A DNA stretch of 64,000 bases from Vesta saturnalis (Eukaryota; Arthropoda; Insecta; Coleoptera; Lampyridae): NCBI GenBank assembly GCA_036346205.1, contig JARFJB010000749.1, positions 1,136,501-1,200,500 of the forward strand, read 5' to 3'. Shown piece by piece: positions 1-12,360 of the stretch (its first letter is position 1; each line of letters begins with the position of its first letter). Below the pieces are notes generated by a model. It was given only the letters and a program-made list of their open reading frames with translations, was not told the origin of the DNA and searched no databases. Position numbers and translations under genes: made by a program.

Positions 1-755
1 TTCGGACTAAGGTAAATTGGGCTAGATCCTCATATTTTAATCTCAGAAATTTATCCTAGTATTTTGTACAGACCTTTTAGAGACACCTTGTACATATGCA
101 GGTAAAGGTTATTCTCTCGACTTTTTTTTAATTTTAAAATCAACGTTGCAAGTTAAAGAACGTTACCAAATTCAGGAATACTAAATAAAATCAAATGATT
201 TAATGCAATATAGCCAAAATCGTAATGTAGAAATTTATTGCGATAACTCAGTTAATAGAAATGTGAGATTTGACTAGCAGGCATTGACAAAAAAACTTTT
301 GGTAAAACATTTTCACTTGAAAATTTTAATGCACTTTGTATGTAAAATAATTTAAATTTGGTTGTTGGATTATGAAAAATTCATTGATAAAAACGTTGAT
401 TACAGTTTTATGATAATGCTGAGATTTTGAGATTTAATATGGCACTTCGTTCCCTTGATATAATTTATATAGTTTTTATTAGTCAGGCTACCGTGTTATG
501 TATTTAAATCTGTTTTATGGGGTTTTGTGAAGTTGATTATGCCATACGGTGTACACACTTAGTTAGAATGAGAATTACTAGGCTTGGTGAATATTTACAT
601 TTAATATTCGTGGTAACAGGTACAAAACCTGTCTGTAATTTCCCAATTTAATTTATTATTCAGAGAGCATCTTTTTTGTGTTTATTAAATATGAAAGTTA
701 CATTTCAATTAATATTGAATCAACAAACTGTGAGTTTTATTTGAAATTTACATTT
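1..755. other. AT-rich non-coding, nothing recognised
   Basis: No open frame of interest is present. The sequence around 80-95 (gagacaccttgtac) resembles the CACCCTGTA end common to mariner-type elements elsewhere in this window, so the window may begin inside the tail of a decayed transposon. That is only a resemblance. Confidence 0.3.
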
Positions 756-983
756 ACTTATCTTTTTTTGGGGTTTTTTAATGGTGTATTTTAAATTATA
801 CAATCTAAGCGTTTCGATAACACGTACAGTTATCTTGGTCAGTAGTAATATCTGTTGAAAAATTAAAACTTTGACAAAATTGTTTAAAATTTTAACAGAT
901 ATTACTACTGACGAAGATAACTGTAAGTTATCAAAGATTGTATAATTTAAAATACACCATTAAAAATCCAAAAAAGATAAGTA
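756..983. repeat. Fold-back palindrome (MITE-like)
   Basis: The left arm (about 756-857) and right arm (about 893-983) are imperfect reverse complements of roughly 90-100 bp around a loop of about 35 bp. Matching blocks include cagttatctt/aagataactg, agtagtaatatctgtt/aacagatattactact and ttatacaatct/agattgtataa. The arms differ by small indels and substitutions, so the element is old. No coding potential and no clear target duplication were seen. It is probably a non-autonomous fold-back or MITE; the family is unknown. Confidence 0.75.
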
Positions 984-1402
984 TTTTATTATGTGTGATA
1001 ATGGTGAGAAATTTTCATATTTACTTACTTTACTTTGGGTTTTACTATTAAAAGGGTTTATACTTAATAACATTTATACTAGTCCAGTTCCAATAATAAA
1101 TATTCTAACCAATGAACCCAAATGGTCCAATTACTTTGCTAGCTGCTGGCTTATACTTGCTAGATTGTGCTGGGTTAAGGCCTCCCCGCCACAATCGTGC
1201 TGCGTTGTTTCCATATGTTACACTTTTGCATGTTAGTAAAGGAACATTACAAAATCACCGAAAAGTTATCATATTTTTTATGGCAAAACTAATATTATTC
1301 AAAATGAATCAATACTTAACAGTAAATAAAAAATAAACTTGAAGTATACCAATTTTTGTTGAAATTCATATCTTTATTTTTGGGTAAATGGAATGTATTA
1401 TA
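984..1402. other. Non-coding spacer
   Basis: Two short overlapping ORFs (991-1236 and 1112-1336) show no recognisable motif and no codon pattern suggesting selection. I see nothing else here up to the TA that precedes the next element. Confidence 0.4.
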
Positions 1403-1919
1403 CAGGGTGTTTCTGGAACTGACGCACACCTGAAGACAGGGGTCAGAGGACAACAATTAGGGATATTTTCACTTATAATTTTTTTTCTGCGGCCCTTCGT
1501 GCTCCAGTATGGTTTCTTTTGCGAAATCAGTTTTTGTTAGGTTTTTGTAGAAACGGCACGTAATAGCTGGAAACTAATGACACTTTTACTACTAATATCA
1601 TGGGTGGTCAATTCAGTGGTGTAAATTTTTTTGTCGAAATTCTACCACAATGGAGAATTCAAGATAGCGGAGGAAATTTTTTCCCGAATTCAGTGGTATT
1701 TTGGGGAATGGAGTTTCAGTTACAGTTACACAAAAAAATGAAAAAATGAAAAAAAGAAATGAACATTTCTAAACTTTAAGAAAAATTGATGGCGCTCAAA
1801 AAATTGGTCGCATTTAACTGATTTGTGGGTAATTAATCCTAATTATCTAACTATAGAAATGGCAGAATTTTAATATTTAATTCGGTAAAAAAAATTTATC
1901 GAGTCGTTTTTGACTTTAT

Positions 1920-2520
1920 GGACCCATTGCAAAAGTCACCAGTGGAAAGATGAATATCATTTTTTTTTTGTCTGTCGGTCAAAAACCACTGGCCCAGCAG
2001 AGATATTCGTCGAGTAGGCCAGCCCATAAGTTTTCCGAAAACGCTGTTGAGCGCCGTGATGGATCTTTGATTGGGGATTTTTTCAGCCCATTCGTACTCG
2101 TTTCTAAAGTTCACAAACATCTCTGTGGAATGTGGTTTCATCCGTCTACAGGATTCTTTGTTGAAAATCCCTTATTCCACGCTGCCGAACCCCATGAAGT
2201 TACCGAACGTGACTCGGTGAGCTTCATCGCCGGCATACAGTAGTTGAGTGTTTTGTAAATGGTAGGGTACAACAATTGCTCCTTTAAAACATTCTAAACG
2301 GCTGTTTTATTACAGTTTATTGCTTTGGCAATAGCGCGGGTACTCGTATTCGAGTTCTCTTCAATATTGTTAAGTACGGCTTCGGTGAAAGCTAAGGACG
2401 CGCCTCCAGCCCTGTCATGCCGCTGTTCTGGTATCACCCACCCAGTTCGAAGAATGCGTTGGTGGATTCATCCAGTAGGGTGCCCTCGTTGTGGATACCT
2501 AATAAAGCAAAATGTAAAGT
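1920..2520 (-). pseudogene. Mariner-type (DUF4817/DDE_3) transposase fragment
   Basis: Reading right to left across several frames gives successive pieces of an insect mariner-like transposase: an N-terminal helix-turn-helix stretch (IHQRILRTGWVIPEQ), then NNIEENSNTSTRAIAKAI and VLKEQLLYP, then DETTFHRD, which corresponds to the first catalytic aspartate, then EYEWAEKIPNQ and a VWAGLLDEY-like stretch. The second and third catalytic motifs are absent. Frameshifts and stop codons occur throughout, so no functional protein is made. It differs in sequence from the better-preserved transposase at 2822-3915 and probably belongs to the outer element. Confidence 0.65.
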
Positions 2521-2659
2521 AGCATAACACAACGGTACTACGAGTAAAACAAATAAAATTGGCAAATATGAAGTCTAGCATTTATGTAAATGTAAACTTT
2601 CACCATTATTACATATTAGGAAATATTTAGCTTTCGGATTTAAATGTTTCGATAACAAT

Positions 2660-4387
2660 TATCGTCTAAGGAAGTGGCAATATTTTAAAAATATGTCGAG
2701 GAAGCCAAAATAAGTAAAATAAACTCATATGTTCAAGTCCGATTTTCATTTGTTTCAGAGATATTTAAAAAGCAAACAAAAATTTATTACAAAATCAATT
2801 ACAAAAATAAACAAAATAGCATTAATTTACGAAAAATGTTCGAAGCATTAATTTACGAAAATTTTCGAAAACACCACCGCCCACTTGGATACACTTATTT
2901 GCGCGTTTATAAACTGCACTAGTAGCGAGTTTCAATGAACGATTGTTCGCTCTAATGATAGCTGCTGCATTAAGAATGCGATCTAGTAACGCTTCCCTCG
3001 TTTCCACTTTGGTAGCATAAACTAACGACTTCATCCATCCCCAAAGGCAAAAATCGAGGGGAGTGAGATCCGGTGATCTCGGTGGCCAAGGAAGCGGACC
3101 GCCTCTGCCAATCCAAAGATCGCCGAAAGTGGTATTCAGAAAATTTCGTACATTATTTGAATAGTGAGGAGGTGCTCCATCATCTTGGAAGATAATTCGT
3201 TGTCGAATATTTAAAGGTGCTTCGTCCAATATTTCTTCTAAATGGTCTTCTAAAAAACGTAAATATCCTTGTCCAGTAAGGCGCGCATCTAATACGAAAG
3301 GACCGATTAATTGATCATTTAGAATACCGCACCAAACTTTAATGCTAAATCGATGTTGGAAATTGTGTTCTATCGTAGCATGGGGATTTTCGTCCGACCA
3401 TCGATGATTATTGTGGAATTGTTAATTCCATCTCGCGTAAATTGAGCTTCATCCGACCACAAAATGTCTTTACACAATCTTCTGTTTTCCCGAATCCAAT
3501 GACAAAATTGTAGCCTTAAAGGATAATCGCCTTCGTGGAGATTTTGTACTTTTTGCAAATGATAAGCGTTCAAACCTTGTTGCTTAAGTGTTTTCCAAGC
3601 CATTGTTTGTGGTATTTCAAATTGGATTGCGATGCGCCTTGTACTTATCTCTGGATTTTCGTCTACCACATCCAGAATATCTTCTTCAAGTCCAACAGCG
3701 ATTCCGTGTTCTCTTTCAGAAACAATACTTGCACTTGGAAATGTCCCAGTTTCGCCGACATGAGTAAAAACAGTTTGAAATTCTCGCTTGTTAGGAACTC
3801 TTCGATTCGGAAAACGACGTCGATACTCCTCCACTGCACGAACATTACTACCATTACAGAACCCATAAACAAATATCATATCGGCATATTCTTTATGACT
3901 AAATTTGTGGGGCATTTTACAACTTCATAAAACTAATGTTGAACAACTGTCACTTTAACAACTAACTGTCAGTTTTCATTTCAGTTGCCTACTTTCACCT
4001 AATTACACATAAGTTCTGGTTGCGTAATCCAGAAAGTCAACTCTTAAAAATAAATACCCTGTTAGGAATTTTGCAAATATTGGCGATAGTGAGAACGTTC
4101 TTGGTGAGAATTTATTAGCCGCCAAATTTAAAGTTACTAAAAGGGCAATAATTATTTTAAAAGTTTCCTTTCTGGATTTCGCTCTCAGAATTACGTGCAT
4201 AAGGTCAATACATCAACGTACTTCGTAATAGGCAAAAAATTGATGAAATTTGACATTTTAAGAAAAAGTCAATTATCCCTGAAACAAATGAAAATCGGAC
4301 TTAAACATATGAGTTTATTTTACTTATTTTGGCTTCCTCGACATATCTTTAAAATATTGCCACTTCCTCGCGAATCACCCTGTATAA
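2660..4387. mobile_element. Inner DD41D mariner-like element
   Basis: Sequence at about 2670-2758 is the inverted copy of about 4278-4365 (key words ggaagtggcaatatttta, gaggaagccaaaata, aacatatgagttta). The right terminus reads tcaccctgtata. The left terminus is degraded (gataacaattatcgtctaagg). The interior holds one transposase pseudogene on the minus strand. The element sits inside the older inverted-arm element at 1403-5095. The 13-base word atgaagtctagca occurs on both sides (2569 and 4444), outside the element; its meaning is unclear. Confidence 0.7.
2822..3915 (-). pseudogene. Mariner-like transposase, DD41D, one frameshift
   Basis: The protein begins MPHKFSHKEYADMIFVYGF, matching the DUF4817 N-terminal helix-turn-helix of insect mariner-like transposases, with the arginine-rich EYRRRFPNRRVP block following. 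The first catalytic aspartate is in DILWSDEAQF, the second in FQDDGAPPHY and the third in SPDLTPLDF. I count 41 residues between the second and third, which is a DD41D spacing. The upstream frame (3915-3370) and downstream frame (3229-2822) are joined by a one-base shift near 3410-3420; the corrected frame reads HRWSDENPHA and then WCGILNDQLIGPFVL. Total length of about 360 residues is normal for the family. Apart from that shift the gene looks nearly intact, so it is younger than the fragment at 1920-2520. Confidence 0.88.
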
Positions 4388-5095
4388 AATATGTATACAT
4401 AAAAAAATATACCATTTAAACCCAAAATCTAAATATTTTTATAATGAAGTCTAGCAGTACAGTAACAGTTCCTACCTTACCTACCTAATTGCATACAATC
4501 TAGTAGCTTGTCGACAATTTCCATCTGCCAACACTTAAACAAAATGTATGTCTACGTACTCTTCTCTAGAAAAATTCATATCAACGTAATTTTCTTATTA
4601 AATCAATATTAAAAGCAAAGCTGGAGATTACTTTTTTTACCGAATTAAATATTAATATTTTGCCATTTGTACAGTTTTAATTATTTTAAGCTGAAAATTG
4701 GTACTATTGGTAACGATAATTAGCATTAATTATCCACAAAATTTCAGTTAAATGTGACTAATTTTTTGGGCGCGACAAGACAAGCAGTTTTTCTTAATGT
4801 TGAAAATTTTAATTTCTTTCTTAATTTTTTGTTTATTTTGTTTAATTCGGGAAAAAATTTTCCTCCGCCGTGTTGAATTCTCCATTGTGTTAGAATTTCG
4901 AAAAAATAAATTGACACCACTGAATTGGCCACCCATGATATTAGTAGTAAAAGTGTCATTAGTTTCCAGCTTTTACGTACCGTTTCTGTAAAAACCTAAA
5001 AAAACTGATTTCGCAAAAGAACGTTCACCACACTGCAGCACTCAAACGAAACACCGCAGAAAAAGAATTATAAGTCAAAGCATCTCCAATTGTCT

Positions 5096-5939
5096 TTATT
5101 AAAATGGATGTCAATTACATAAGCGAGGATAATAAAATAGAAATATTAGAAAATTATTTAATTATTATATTGCATTAAAATTGCAATATTATTTATTTTT
5201 TTACACGATTTTGAGAAATTTAGCGTTAATAGCATTGTTGTGCAACTGTTTTTTAGAACTAAATTTATTGCCTCAATTTTTGCTTACAAATTTATTATGG
5301 AGATTCCATAGTAACAACCTCTAAATGATAAATACACTCACTTGCTAATGACCGCAAAAGAATATTAAAAGGTAAAATTATATGCTTAACTTGTAAATAA
5401 AAATTAAGTTTACCGTAGCCTTGATATGTTAATTTTGTCATTAAGACCTTTTTACTTTGGCCATTATTTTGGTGAACAAATTTTCTGTTCTGGATTGATA
5501 GATTTTGTAAATGGTCATTATTTTCAAAATTCTATTTTTTTACGGGATTTTTATAATTTTTGTTTTAGTTTATAGCTGCATGTAATTGAACAGTGAGTTT
5601 ATGTATAAAAAAAAAAGTAAAAATAGGGAGCATAATCTGTTTAGGAAGCTAATCACGAACTTAATGTTGTGTGCAAATCATTAATTTAATTTAAAAAATT
5701 CAACCTAGTTAATTAGGAAGTGCAATAAACTACTGGAAGAATTTGAAATCTAATAATTTCGATTGGCTCTGTGTTATGCAATTCTACAGATCATACAATT
5801 GTTTGGTGCTTTTAATCTTAATTTTCAGTTTTCTAAACGACCCGTAAGGCATGTTGTACGATATGTGTTTTTATCGGCACTTTTCTACAACAAACATGTT
5901 TCCGGTTTCTTTTGATTTTTGACTTTTGGGCCAAAACCA
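5096..5939. other. AT-rich non-coding, nothing recognised
   Basis: No ORF, RNA gene or clear repeat boundary was seen. A short low-AT patch near 5830-5940 is not recognisable. Confidence 0.4.
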
Positions 5940-6350
5940 AATTTTGACAGCTACTTTATTAAATTAAAAAAAAGAAGTTATATTTGCACCAGAAATTTAT
6001 AATATTAACTTGAACGGAAAATACAGCTTGATTGGTAGGAGAAGCCTGTGTAATGTGGTCAGCTTTGGATTTTTGCTTGTAAAATATAGATTTTGTTGTT
6101 ATTTTACAAATACATTTGCTTTGGTTAATAGGTATACAATGTGTAGGGCGAGAAAAAAGTATGGAAACATCGGAATTGAAAAAACGAAGAAATATTGGCC
6201 TGATACTTTTAAAAAAGCTATCACATAACGCTGAACTCGATCCCCCCCCTCCCATTCCCGCATCCCCTACCTGGTGGTTAGGTGTTGGTGCAACTTTGTA
6301 ATCGTAAATGGGAACCTCAATTTTTTAATACAAATTCGGATAGTGCATAA
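5940..6350. repeat. Interspersed repeat, copy A
   Basis: This stretch is related to 9400-9620 in inverted orientation. Shared words include ttttaaaaaagct, aatcgtaaatg and the C-rich run at 6240-6270 that corresponds to the G-rich run at 9430-9500. No coding capacity is evident, because the ORFs here do not correspond between the two copies. It is probably a non-autonomous DNA element; the family was not identified. Confidence 0.5.
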
Positions 6351-6504
6351 ATAAATATGAATCTTTTATCTGAGAATTTTTTATTCCCGATAGATAGCGC
6401 TGCAAACACCAAAACGAACGATTGGAAATGGTGGAATATTTCGGAAAGTACTTACGGAATAAAAAATCATTCAGTATTCAAAATTTTTAAAAAAGCTATC
6501 CAAT

Positions 6505-6845
6505 AGCCAAACCACACAATGAAGATCAGAATTCCAAGAACTGTGTATACAACCTACCATGCGGATGCGGCAGAGTATACATAGGAGAGTAGTAGACCAC
6601 TCAAAGTGAGAACACAGGAACATAAGAACAACGCAAGGCGAAACAGAAAAATCAAGAATCATGTCTGGAACGAAGACCACTGCATCCAATGGAATAACAT
6701 ACAGATAGTGGCAAAAGACGAGAAAGCAACTCGTCGGAAACTCAAAGAAGCCACACACACTGCACTAGCAGAAAATCCAATAAGCCAAGCCTGTGTGTAC
6801 ATGAAACCCATATGGACTCCAGTAATGCGCGAAGAGCATATATAA
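6505..6845 (+). pseudogene. Penelope-like element, GIY-YIG C-terminus
   Basis: The frame reads NCVYNLPCGCGRVYIGE and then, after a small indel near 6590, SRPLKVRTQEHK. This matches the GIY-YIG endonuclease at the C-terminus of Penelope-like retroelement proteins (VY-x-IPCG-x-C-x-x-YIG followed by an arginine and then a basic region). The frame runs on to KPIWTPVMREEHI and a stop at 6843-6845. The upstream reverse transcriptase is missing, so this is a 5'-truncated insertion. The tRNA-like/hammerhead-like repeat follows within about 20 bp. Related fragments lie at 11690-12360, 15003-16335, 40068-40135 and 56215-56440. Confidence 0.75.
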
Positions 6846-6861
6846 GTCCTAAAAATATGTA

Positions 6862-7122
6862 TTGGATTACTCATTGGCTCAGCGGTAAAGGTGTCAGACT
6901 AGTAACTAAAAGGTGCCAAGTTCTAATCTGAGAGTAGTCAAGTGCTTGGGACAAAATCATAACATGTGAATTCTACTCAAGTGCGAAAACAGTCCTCAGG
7001 ACTAAGCCTGATGACGGAAGCAGAGTCCACTTCCGAAACGTCGAAAAAGCAAAAACTGTGCAAATAGGCCGATCAACTCAACTAATATGAAACCACAGTT
7101 ACAAAACCCTTATAATACAGAG
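6862..7122 (+). repeat. tRNA-like plus hammerhead-like repeat, copy 1
   Basis: The head tggctcagcggtaaagg resembles a tRNA A box, and aagttctaatct resembles a B box. About 100 bp further on come cctgatga, a 6 bp inverted repeat cggaag/cttccg and cgaaacgtc, which resembles a hammerhead ribozyme core (CTGATGA, stem II, GAAA). The tail ends ccacagttacaaaaccctta. Copies occur at 8150-8240 (minus) and 8935-9130 (plus). Here it directly follows the PLE stop codon, so it may be the 3' end of that PLE or a SINE that shares it. Confidence 0.6.
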
Positions 7123-7479
7123 CTATCCAATAGTGACACACTCAACCTCTTTCCTCCCCAAACCTTTAGGAAGCAATCGATTTTTTAAACTGGATCCACT
7201 AAATTCTTCGATCCTTAGAATCAATTCTGAAATTTTTTCAATTCATGATTCGAGGCAATTTAATTGCAGAAATTAAACATTTTTATCAATGATTAAAACG
7301 TGTTATTTTTTATTACGTTCTAAATAAATATTTATTTATCTCATTTTTTAATTCATAAGGTTTTTTTATAGTTATATTTAGTTCATTAGTTCAAACACAT
7401 TATTTCTGACCTGATTTATGTAATAAAAAATTAAACTTATGAGAAACAAATAAAACTAGCATAAAGCACTTTAAAATAT
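7123..7479. other. AT-rich non-coding
   Basis: Nothing recognisable between the repeat and the start of mariner homology. Confidence 0.35.
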
Positions 7480-8120
7480 GAAACAAGAACAATTTTATAA
7501 TAAATGTTCAAACTGTTCACCTGTAACTGTTTCACAGAACGTTAAATGATGGATAAAACTTGAAACTGCGTTGTGAATGTAATTCTTAGGAATAAATTCA
7601 CATTCTGTAAAATGTCATCACATAGTTCGTTTATGTTTTGGAGTTTTGTTGCATAAACTTTACTTTTTAATATCCCCATAAGAAGAAATCTGAAGGTATA
7701 AGATCTCTAGAACGTGGTGGTAATTCTATTAGACCTTTTCTTCCTATCCATCGTTCATAAAACACTTCATTCAAATAATTTTGAACTCCCCGACCGTAGT
7801 GTGCTGGTGCGCCGTTTTGTTGAAGCCATGCATGTTCAGAATCTTCACTTACAATGCCTTGAATGTACTACACATAATGTATTTGGGCTAATTTGCGGGA
7901 GGAAGTACGTGGATCTTCTACAACAGGCAGTAAAAGATCGAGAGACTTCGCAGGATCTGTTTCTGTTTTTTTAGCTGTAATTGACCGATTTTTATGGTGC
8001 CAGTTTCTTCAAATCTATGTATCATTTTGACAAATGTTGACGATATTCTTACATTATTAATTCGAAATGTTTCGTTAAACGTCTGCCTAACGTCATTGTA
8101 TGATCTCCTATCTCCACATC
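7480..8120 (-). pseudogene. Internally deleted mariner-like transposase
   Basis: On the minus strand the N-terminal portion reads YNDVRQTFNETF and then STFVKMIHRFEETGTIK, a helix-turn-helix linker typical of mariner-like transposases. The sequence then passes, without the first catalytic block, to QQNGAPAHYGRGVQNYLNE (second aspartate replaced by asparagine) and RWIGRKRSNRITTT, followed by a C-terminal part containing SKVYATKLQNINELCDDI. Several stops and frameshifts occur. A deletion has fused the N-terminal domain to the middle of the catalytic domain. It cannot encode an active enzyme. Boundaries are approximate and no TIRs were located. Confidence 0.6.
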
Positions 8121-8149
8121 CTATAATCTTTTTTTTTTGTTTTTGTAGC

Positions 8150-8240
8150 GTGACATTTCGAAAGCGGACTCTGATTTCGACATCAGGCTTAGAACTTGGT
8201 ACCTTTTACTCACTGGTCTGATACAGTAAACGCTAAGCCA
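8150..8240 (-). repeat. tRNA-like plus hammerhead-like repeat, copy 2 (partial)
   Basis: Read on the minus strand: tggcttagcgtttactg (A-box-like), ggtaccaagttct (B-box-like), then directly cctgatgtcgaaatc and gctttcgaaatgtc. Compared with copy 1 this copy lacks the segment between the B box and the CTGATG motif. It ends against the (TA)n tract at 8271. Confidence 0.6.
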
Positions 8241-8267
8241 GTGACTAATTGAATATATATTTTTAGA

Positions 8268-8270
<3 letters not shown>

Positions 8271-8328
<58 letters not shown>
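8271..8328. repeat. (TA)n microsatellite
   Basis: An uninterrupted TA dinucleotide run of about 29 units between a tRNA-like repeat and a MITE. ORFs reading YIYIYI here are translation artefacts. Confidence 0.95.
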
Positions 8329-9130
<802 letters not shown>

Positions 9131-9399
9131 AGATTTAGTAAATAATTATTCAGGAGATGATGATTGATGATAATGCTAATTAACAGAAATATGTAAATTT
9201 ACAAACAATATCTAATTTAGTTTATAATTATTTACTGAAAAAATAGTAGAGAATTAATTGTTCTTAAACATAAACGCAGACGTTAATAAATAATAACAAA
9301 TAATAATTTAATTTTTGCAGTAGAACTAGATGAATTTAAAATTTCTATTTAATATTCAACCATTTCCAAACTTTCATTGTATTGCGGTTTCTATTATTT
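9131..9399. other. AT-rich non-coding
   Basis: Nothing recognisable. Confidence 0.35.
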
Positions 9400-9690
9400 T
9401 TTTTATGTGTTATCCAGATATGTAATAAAAAATGGGGGGTCTCATTTACGATTCTAAAGTTCCATCCAGTCCCAACCCCACGAGGTGGGTACGGGGGTCG
9501 CGTTTGGTGTCATTTGACAGCTTTTTTAAAAATCACAGACACGTATTTTTTTCGTTTTTTAATTCCAATGGAATTTCAAGGAAGAAAGTTGCTGGACCTT
9601 TATATTGGGTAATTTATTTGCAGTTCACTACTTGCATTTATGTCGCTATCGGTAACAAAACTTAACCTGTAGTTTTTAATTAATACTCAT
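9400..9690. repeat. Interspersed repeat, copy B (inverted relative to copy A)
   Basis: Reverse-complement relative of 5940-6350. The 19-base word gtttggtgtcatttgacag at 9502-9520 also occurs at 18028-18046 inside the palindromic MITE, so the two families share subterminal sequence. The short ORFs (9382-9612, 9432-9665) are not conserved with copy A. Confidence 0.5.
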
Positions 9691-10036
9691 TTACTTTTAT
9701 AAATTTGATTTGACGGATGTTGGTAAAATAACGTAAAGATTGATGACACCACCGGCGAAGGCAAATGTCAATTTAAATTCTGATCATGGAATGTAATCAC
9801 TCAAAACATTTAAATAACCTTACACTAGCTTAAAGGGCCATTCCACGTCAGTTCAACCAGGTAGCAGTCTAGGTCCCTTTTTCTTCTTTGCACTTGTTTG
9901 GTTATGATATTAATACATAATAATAAACAGATCTTGATATTATATCTGCCTCATGTTCTATGCATGGGAAAGAAAAGCGTAATGTACTCCAAATAATTCT
10001 TGTAACACCTTATCAAAAACATCAACACCAAATATA
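9691..10036. other. Non-coding spacer
   Basis: No gene, repeat or RNA recognised up to the TA at 10035-10036. Confidence 0.35.
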
Positions 10037-11370
10037 CTGAGTTCCATAAAAATTGCAACACCTAGAATTTATTGAAATTTTCGTCAACGATGTCTTTCAT
10101 TAGAACAAACAAACGATTAAAATTTGAAAACAAAAGAACAAAAACTAGAAACTTTTTTCAATAATGAGTTGCTCCACCACGATTTGTAATGCACTCATTC
10201 AGACGGCGTGGCATGCTATTAATCAAGAGATCTATAGCTGCCTATGGTATATCAAGCCAAGCTTCTTAAATCCGTTGCCGGAGATCGTGTAAGTTATCTG
10301 GAGGGTGTGGTAAATTACTCAGTCGCCTACCGACCTCATCCCATACATGTTCAATGGGCGACAAATCAGGCGACAGAGCAGGCCATTATCCTGTTGGAAA
10401 ATGTGATTTTCCAGCCCCTGCAGATATGGAAGCGCAACGGGTTCTAGCACATTGGCAATATAACCAGTGGCGTTTAAGTTGCCATCAATGACCAAGGGTG
10501 ATCTGCTACCGTAACATATTGCACCCCATATCATCACTCCTTGTGTGAGGGCTTTGTTGCGTTCCACAAGAAATGTTGGATTTTTACGTTCTCCACGCAT
10601 CTCTCTGACTCTCCTACGACCATCGTGGACCCGCAATCAGAATCGGGACTCGCCACTAAACACAATTCGATGCCATTCTTGCGCCCAATTCGCTCTTTCG
10701 TTCTAGCTTGCGTAGACGGTGAAGTGGTGTAAGAGGAAGATAAAAATAAAAATGGACGATATGAACGCAGCCCATAAGACCATATCCGGCTATAAACAGA
10801 TGACATTGACATTCTGGCTCCTACACCTCTCATTCAATCATTTGCAATCGATCGAGTTATTGAAAATCTGTCTCTTGTGGCCAAAAGTCTTAAGCGACGT
10901 TCTTCGCGATCTGTAGTCCTGCGGAGACGTCCAGGTCCAGGGCGACGTTGTTGCACCCCTTCCTCGGACCATTTGGACCAACATCTCAATACCGTTGTAA
11001 CATTTCGGTTTACACGACGAGCAATTTCTCTTAGCGAAAGTTTGCCCTCTCTCATGCCAATAATACGGCTACGTTCGAAATCAGTCAATTGGGAAAAATG
11101 TTGATGTTGACGTACTTTTGGCATTGTTCTCAAGTTCAGGACGAAATTGTGAACAAACAATTCACAAAATTGACAGTTAATTACACACTGATTGGTTTAT
11201 TTCTTCAAATTTATTGTTACTAAGTGCAAAGGAAAAAACAAAGAAAAACCACTAGCTAGATCTTATTCAAATTTTAATCGTTTGTTTGTTCTAATGAAAG
11301 ACATCATTGACTAAAATTTCAATAAAATCGTTCAACAAATTCTAGGTGTTGCAATTTTTATGGAAGTCAG
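10037..11370. mobile_element. Tc1-like element, 1334 bp, TA-flanked
   Basis: The left end ctgagttccataaaaattgc and the right end (reverse complement ctgacttccataaaaattgc) are near-identical and extend inward as imperfect inverted repeats of about 90-110 bp, with a 12-20 bp indel between arms. Both ends are flanked by TA (10035-10036, 11371-11372), the Tc1/mariner target duplication. The interior contains one minus-strand transposase pseudogene. Length and layout fit a single-gene Tc1 element. Confidence 0.9.
10165..11123 (-). pseudogene. Tc1-like (DD34E) transposase, deleted core
   Basis: The start MPKVRQHQHFSQLTDFERSR at 11123 leads a paired-like DNA-binding region (ISLREIARRVNRN-like, then WSKWSEEG and a GRPR-like PGPGRLRR). 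The catalytic part shows a degraded first-aspartate region (FSDES expected, LVASPDSD seen in a shifted frame), then QGVMIWGAICYGSRSPLV and HIFQQDN. After QQDN about 25 residues are missing and the frame passes to PALSPDLSPIEHVWDEVGRR, which holds the glutamate of the DD34E triad. Frameshifts lie near 10830 and 10640. The deletion between the second and third catalytic residues rules out activity; the element can move only in trans. Confidence 0.85.
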
Positions 11371-11689
11371 TATATATAAGATAAAACAATTACGCATACG
11401 TATAATGTTGGAGGGATATCGAGATCTGACTCCCTCTATATTCCATATCTCACTGCGCGTCTCTTTCTCACACTGACTACGGAATGTTCCCGCAGTAGCA
11501 TATAGTTACTATACGTTGTGCGCTCTCTTATTTACTATCGCGTATAGCATTAACCGTGACGGGTTTTCGGTGCATTACACTATTATCAAAGGTTACACTC
11601 GTACAGGACAGATATCACTTTCGAAGGGATACTTTTATAAATTTTTTAACCGTACTGGTTACAAAAAGAACAAATGGAAAATTGGGACG
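11371..11689. other. Non-coding spacer, not recognised
   Basis: Somewhat less AT-rich than the surroundings at 11400-11520. No motif recognised. It may be upstream sequence of the PLE fragment that follows. Confidence 0.3.
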
Positions 11690-12360
11690 CACAGTCGCAA
11701 AGTCGCATCATCACCCAGCGCAGCTTCAATCAGTCATCAAAATCTTGACAACAAGATTGCAGACTCACATATGTGGAAAATAGAAACAAAAGAAATGTAA
11801 AAACTATACACAACAGAATGGTTTCTCTAATAACAGCATCAATGAAGCTCTAGGCGACCAATAAACCAAAAGAATAAAATAAAGAGGAAGACAAACAGTA
11901 GTAACAGCACATCTGCCATACATTAAAGGCACCACGGACCACGAAGAAAATCAGAAAAATCTTAAAAAAGCACAATATTAAGATTACATTTAATACCTAC
12001 AAGAAAATCAGTAATATTCTACCGAACCCTAAAATTAAAGTAGAACTAGAAGGGTAAGAGGTATATGAATACCATGCCTCAATTGCGAGCATTCATACAG
12101 CGGGCAAACCAGTAGACCAGTGAACCTCAGAAGACAAAAACACCAAAACGCAGTAAAGAAAGGACAACCAACATCTTCTTTCACTCAACATGTAATAAGT
12201 ACATCGCACAACATTGACTTTATGTAAATATCGAATATAACACAAAAAGGATAATACGGGAAGCCACAGAAATTGAGAAACGACCTAACAATTTAAACAA
12301 AACAAATAGAGAAAGCAGCAAAGTATGTAAACTTAAACCAGAAGCAAATGAGGCTTAAAA
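11690..12360 (+). pseudogene. Penelope-like element fragment with GIY-YIG
   Basis: Conceptual reading across frames gives RLTYVENRNKRNVKTIHN, then HLPYIKGTTDHEE, LKKHNIKITFNTYKK and ILPNPKIKVELEG. This linker between reverse transcriptase and endonuclease is also present at 15521-15730. It is followed by VYEYH (GIY-like) and SGQTSRPVNLRRQKHQNAVKK, the YIG-to-arginine part of the nuclease. Stop codons and frameshifts are numerous. The last recognisable piece is EATEIEKRPNN near 12260-12290. The reverse transcriptase core is absent. Confidence 0.65.

Larger units (their letters stand above)
1403..5095. mobile_element. Mariner-type element with ~450 bp inverted ends, interrupted
   Basis: The left end starts cagggtgtttctggaac directly after a TA. 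About 1455-1895 is repeated in inverted orientation at about 4625-5095; long matches include the tracts around gaaactaatgacacttt and atatttaattcggtaaaa. Between the arms lie a broken minus-strand transposase (1920-2520) and a second, complete mariner-type insertion (2660-4387). The right copy stops matching at about 5095, before the terminal cagggtg, so the right terminus is lost or too diverged to see. Treating 1403-5095 as one original element is an inference from the inverted arms. Confidence 0.6.

Noticed and set aside
1950..2243. Plus-strand 97-codon ORF
   Set aside because: It is the antisense of the decayed mariner transposase on the minus strand.
3535..3930. Plus-strand 131-codon ORF
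   Set aside because: Antisense shadow of the DD41D transposase, which has all expected motifs on the minus strand.
2569..4456. The 13-base direct repeat atgaagtctagca as a target-site duplication of the inner mariner
   Set aside because: It lies about 60-90 bp outside the element ends, whereas mariner elements duplicate TA. Probably chance or part of the older element.
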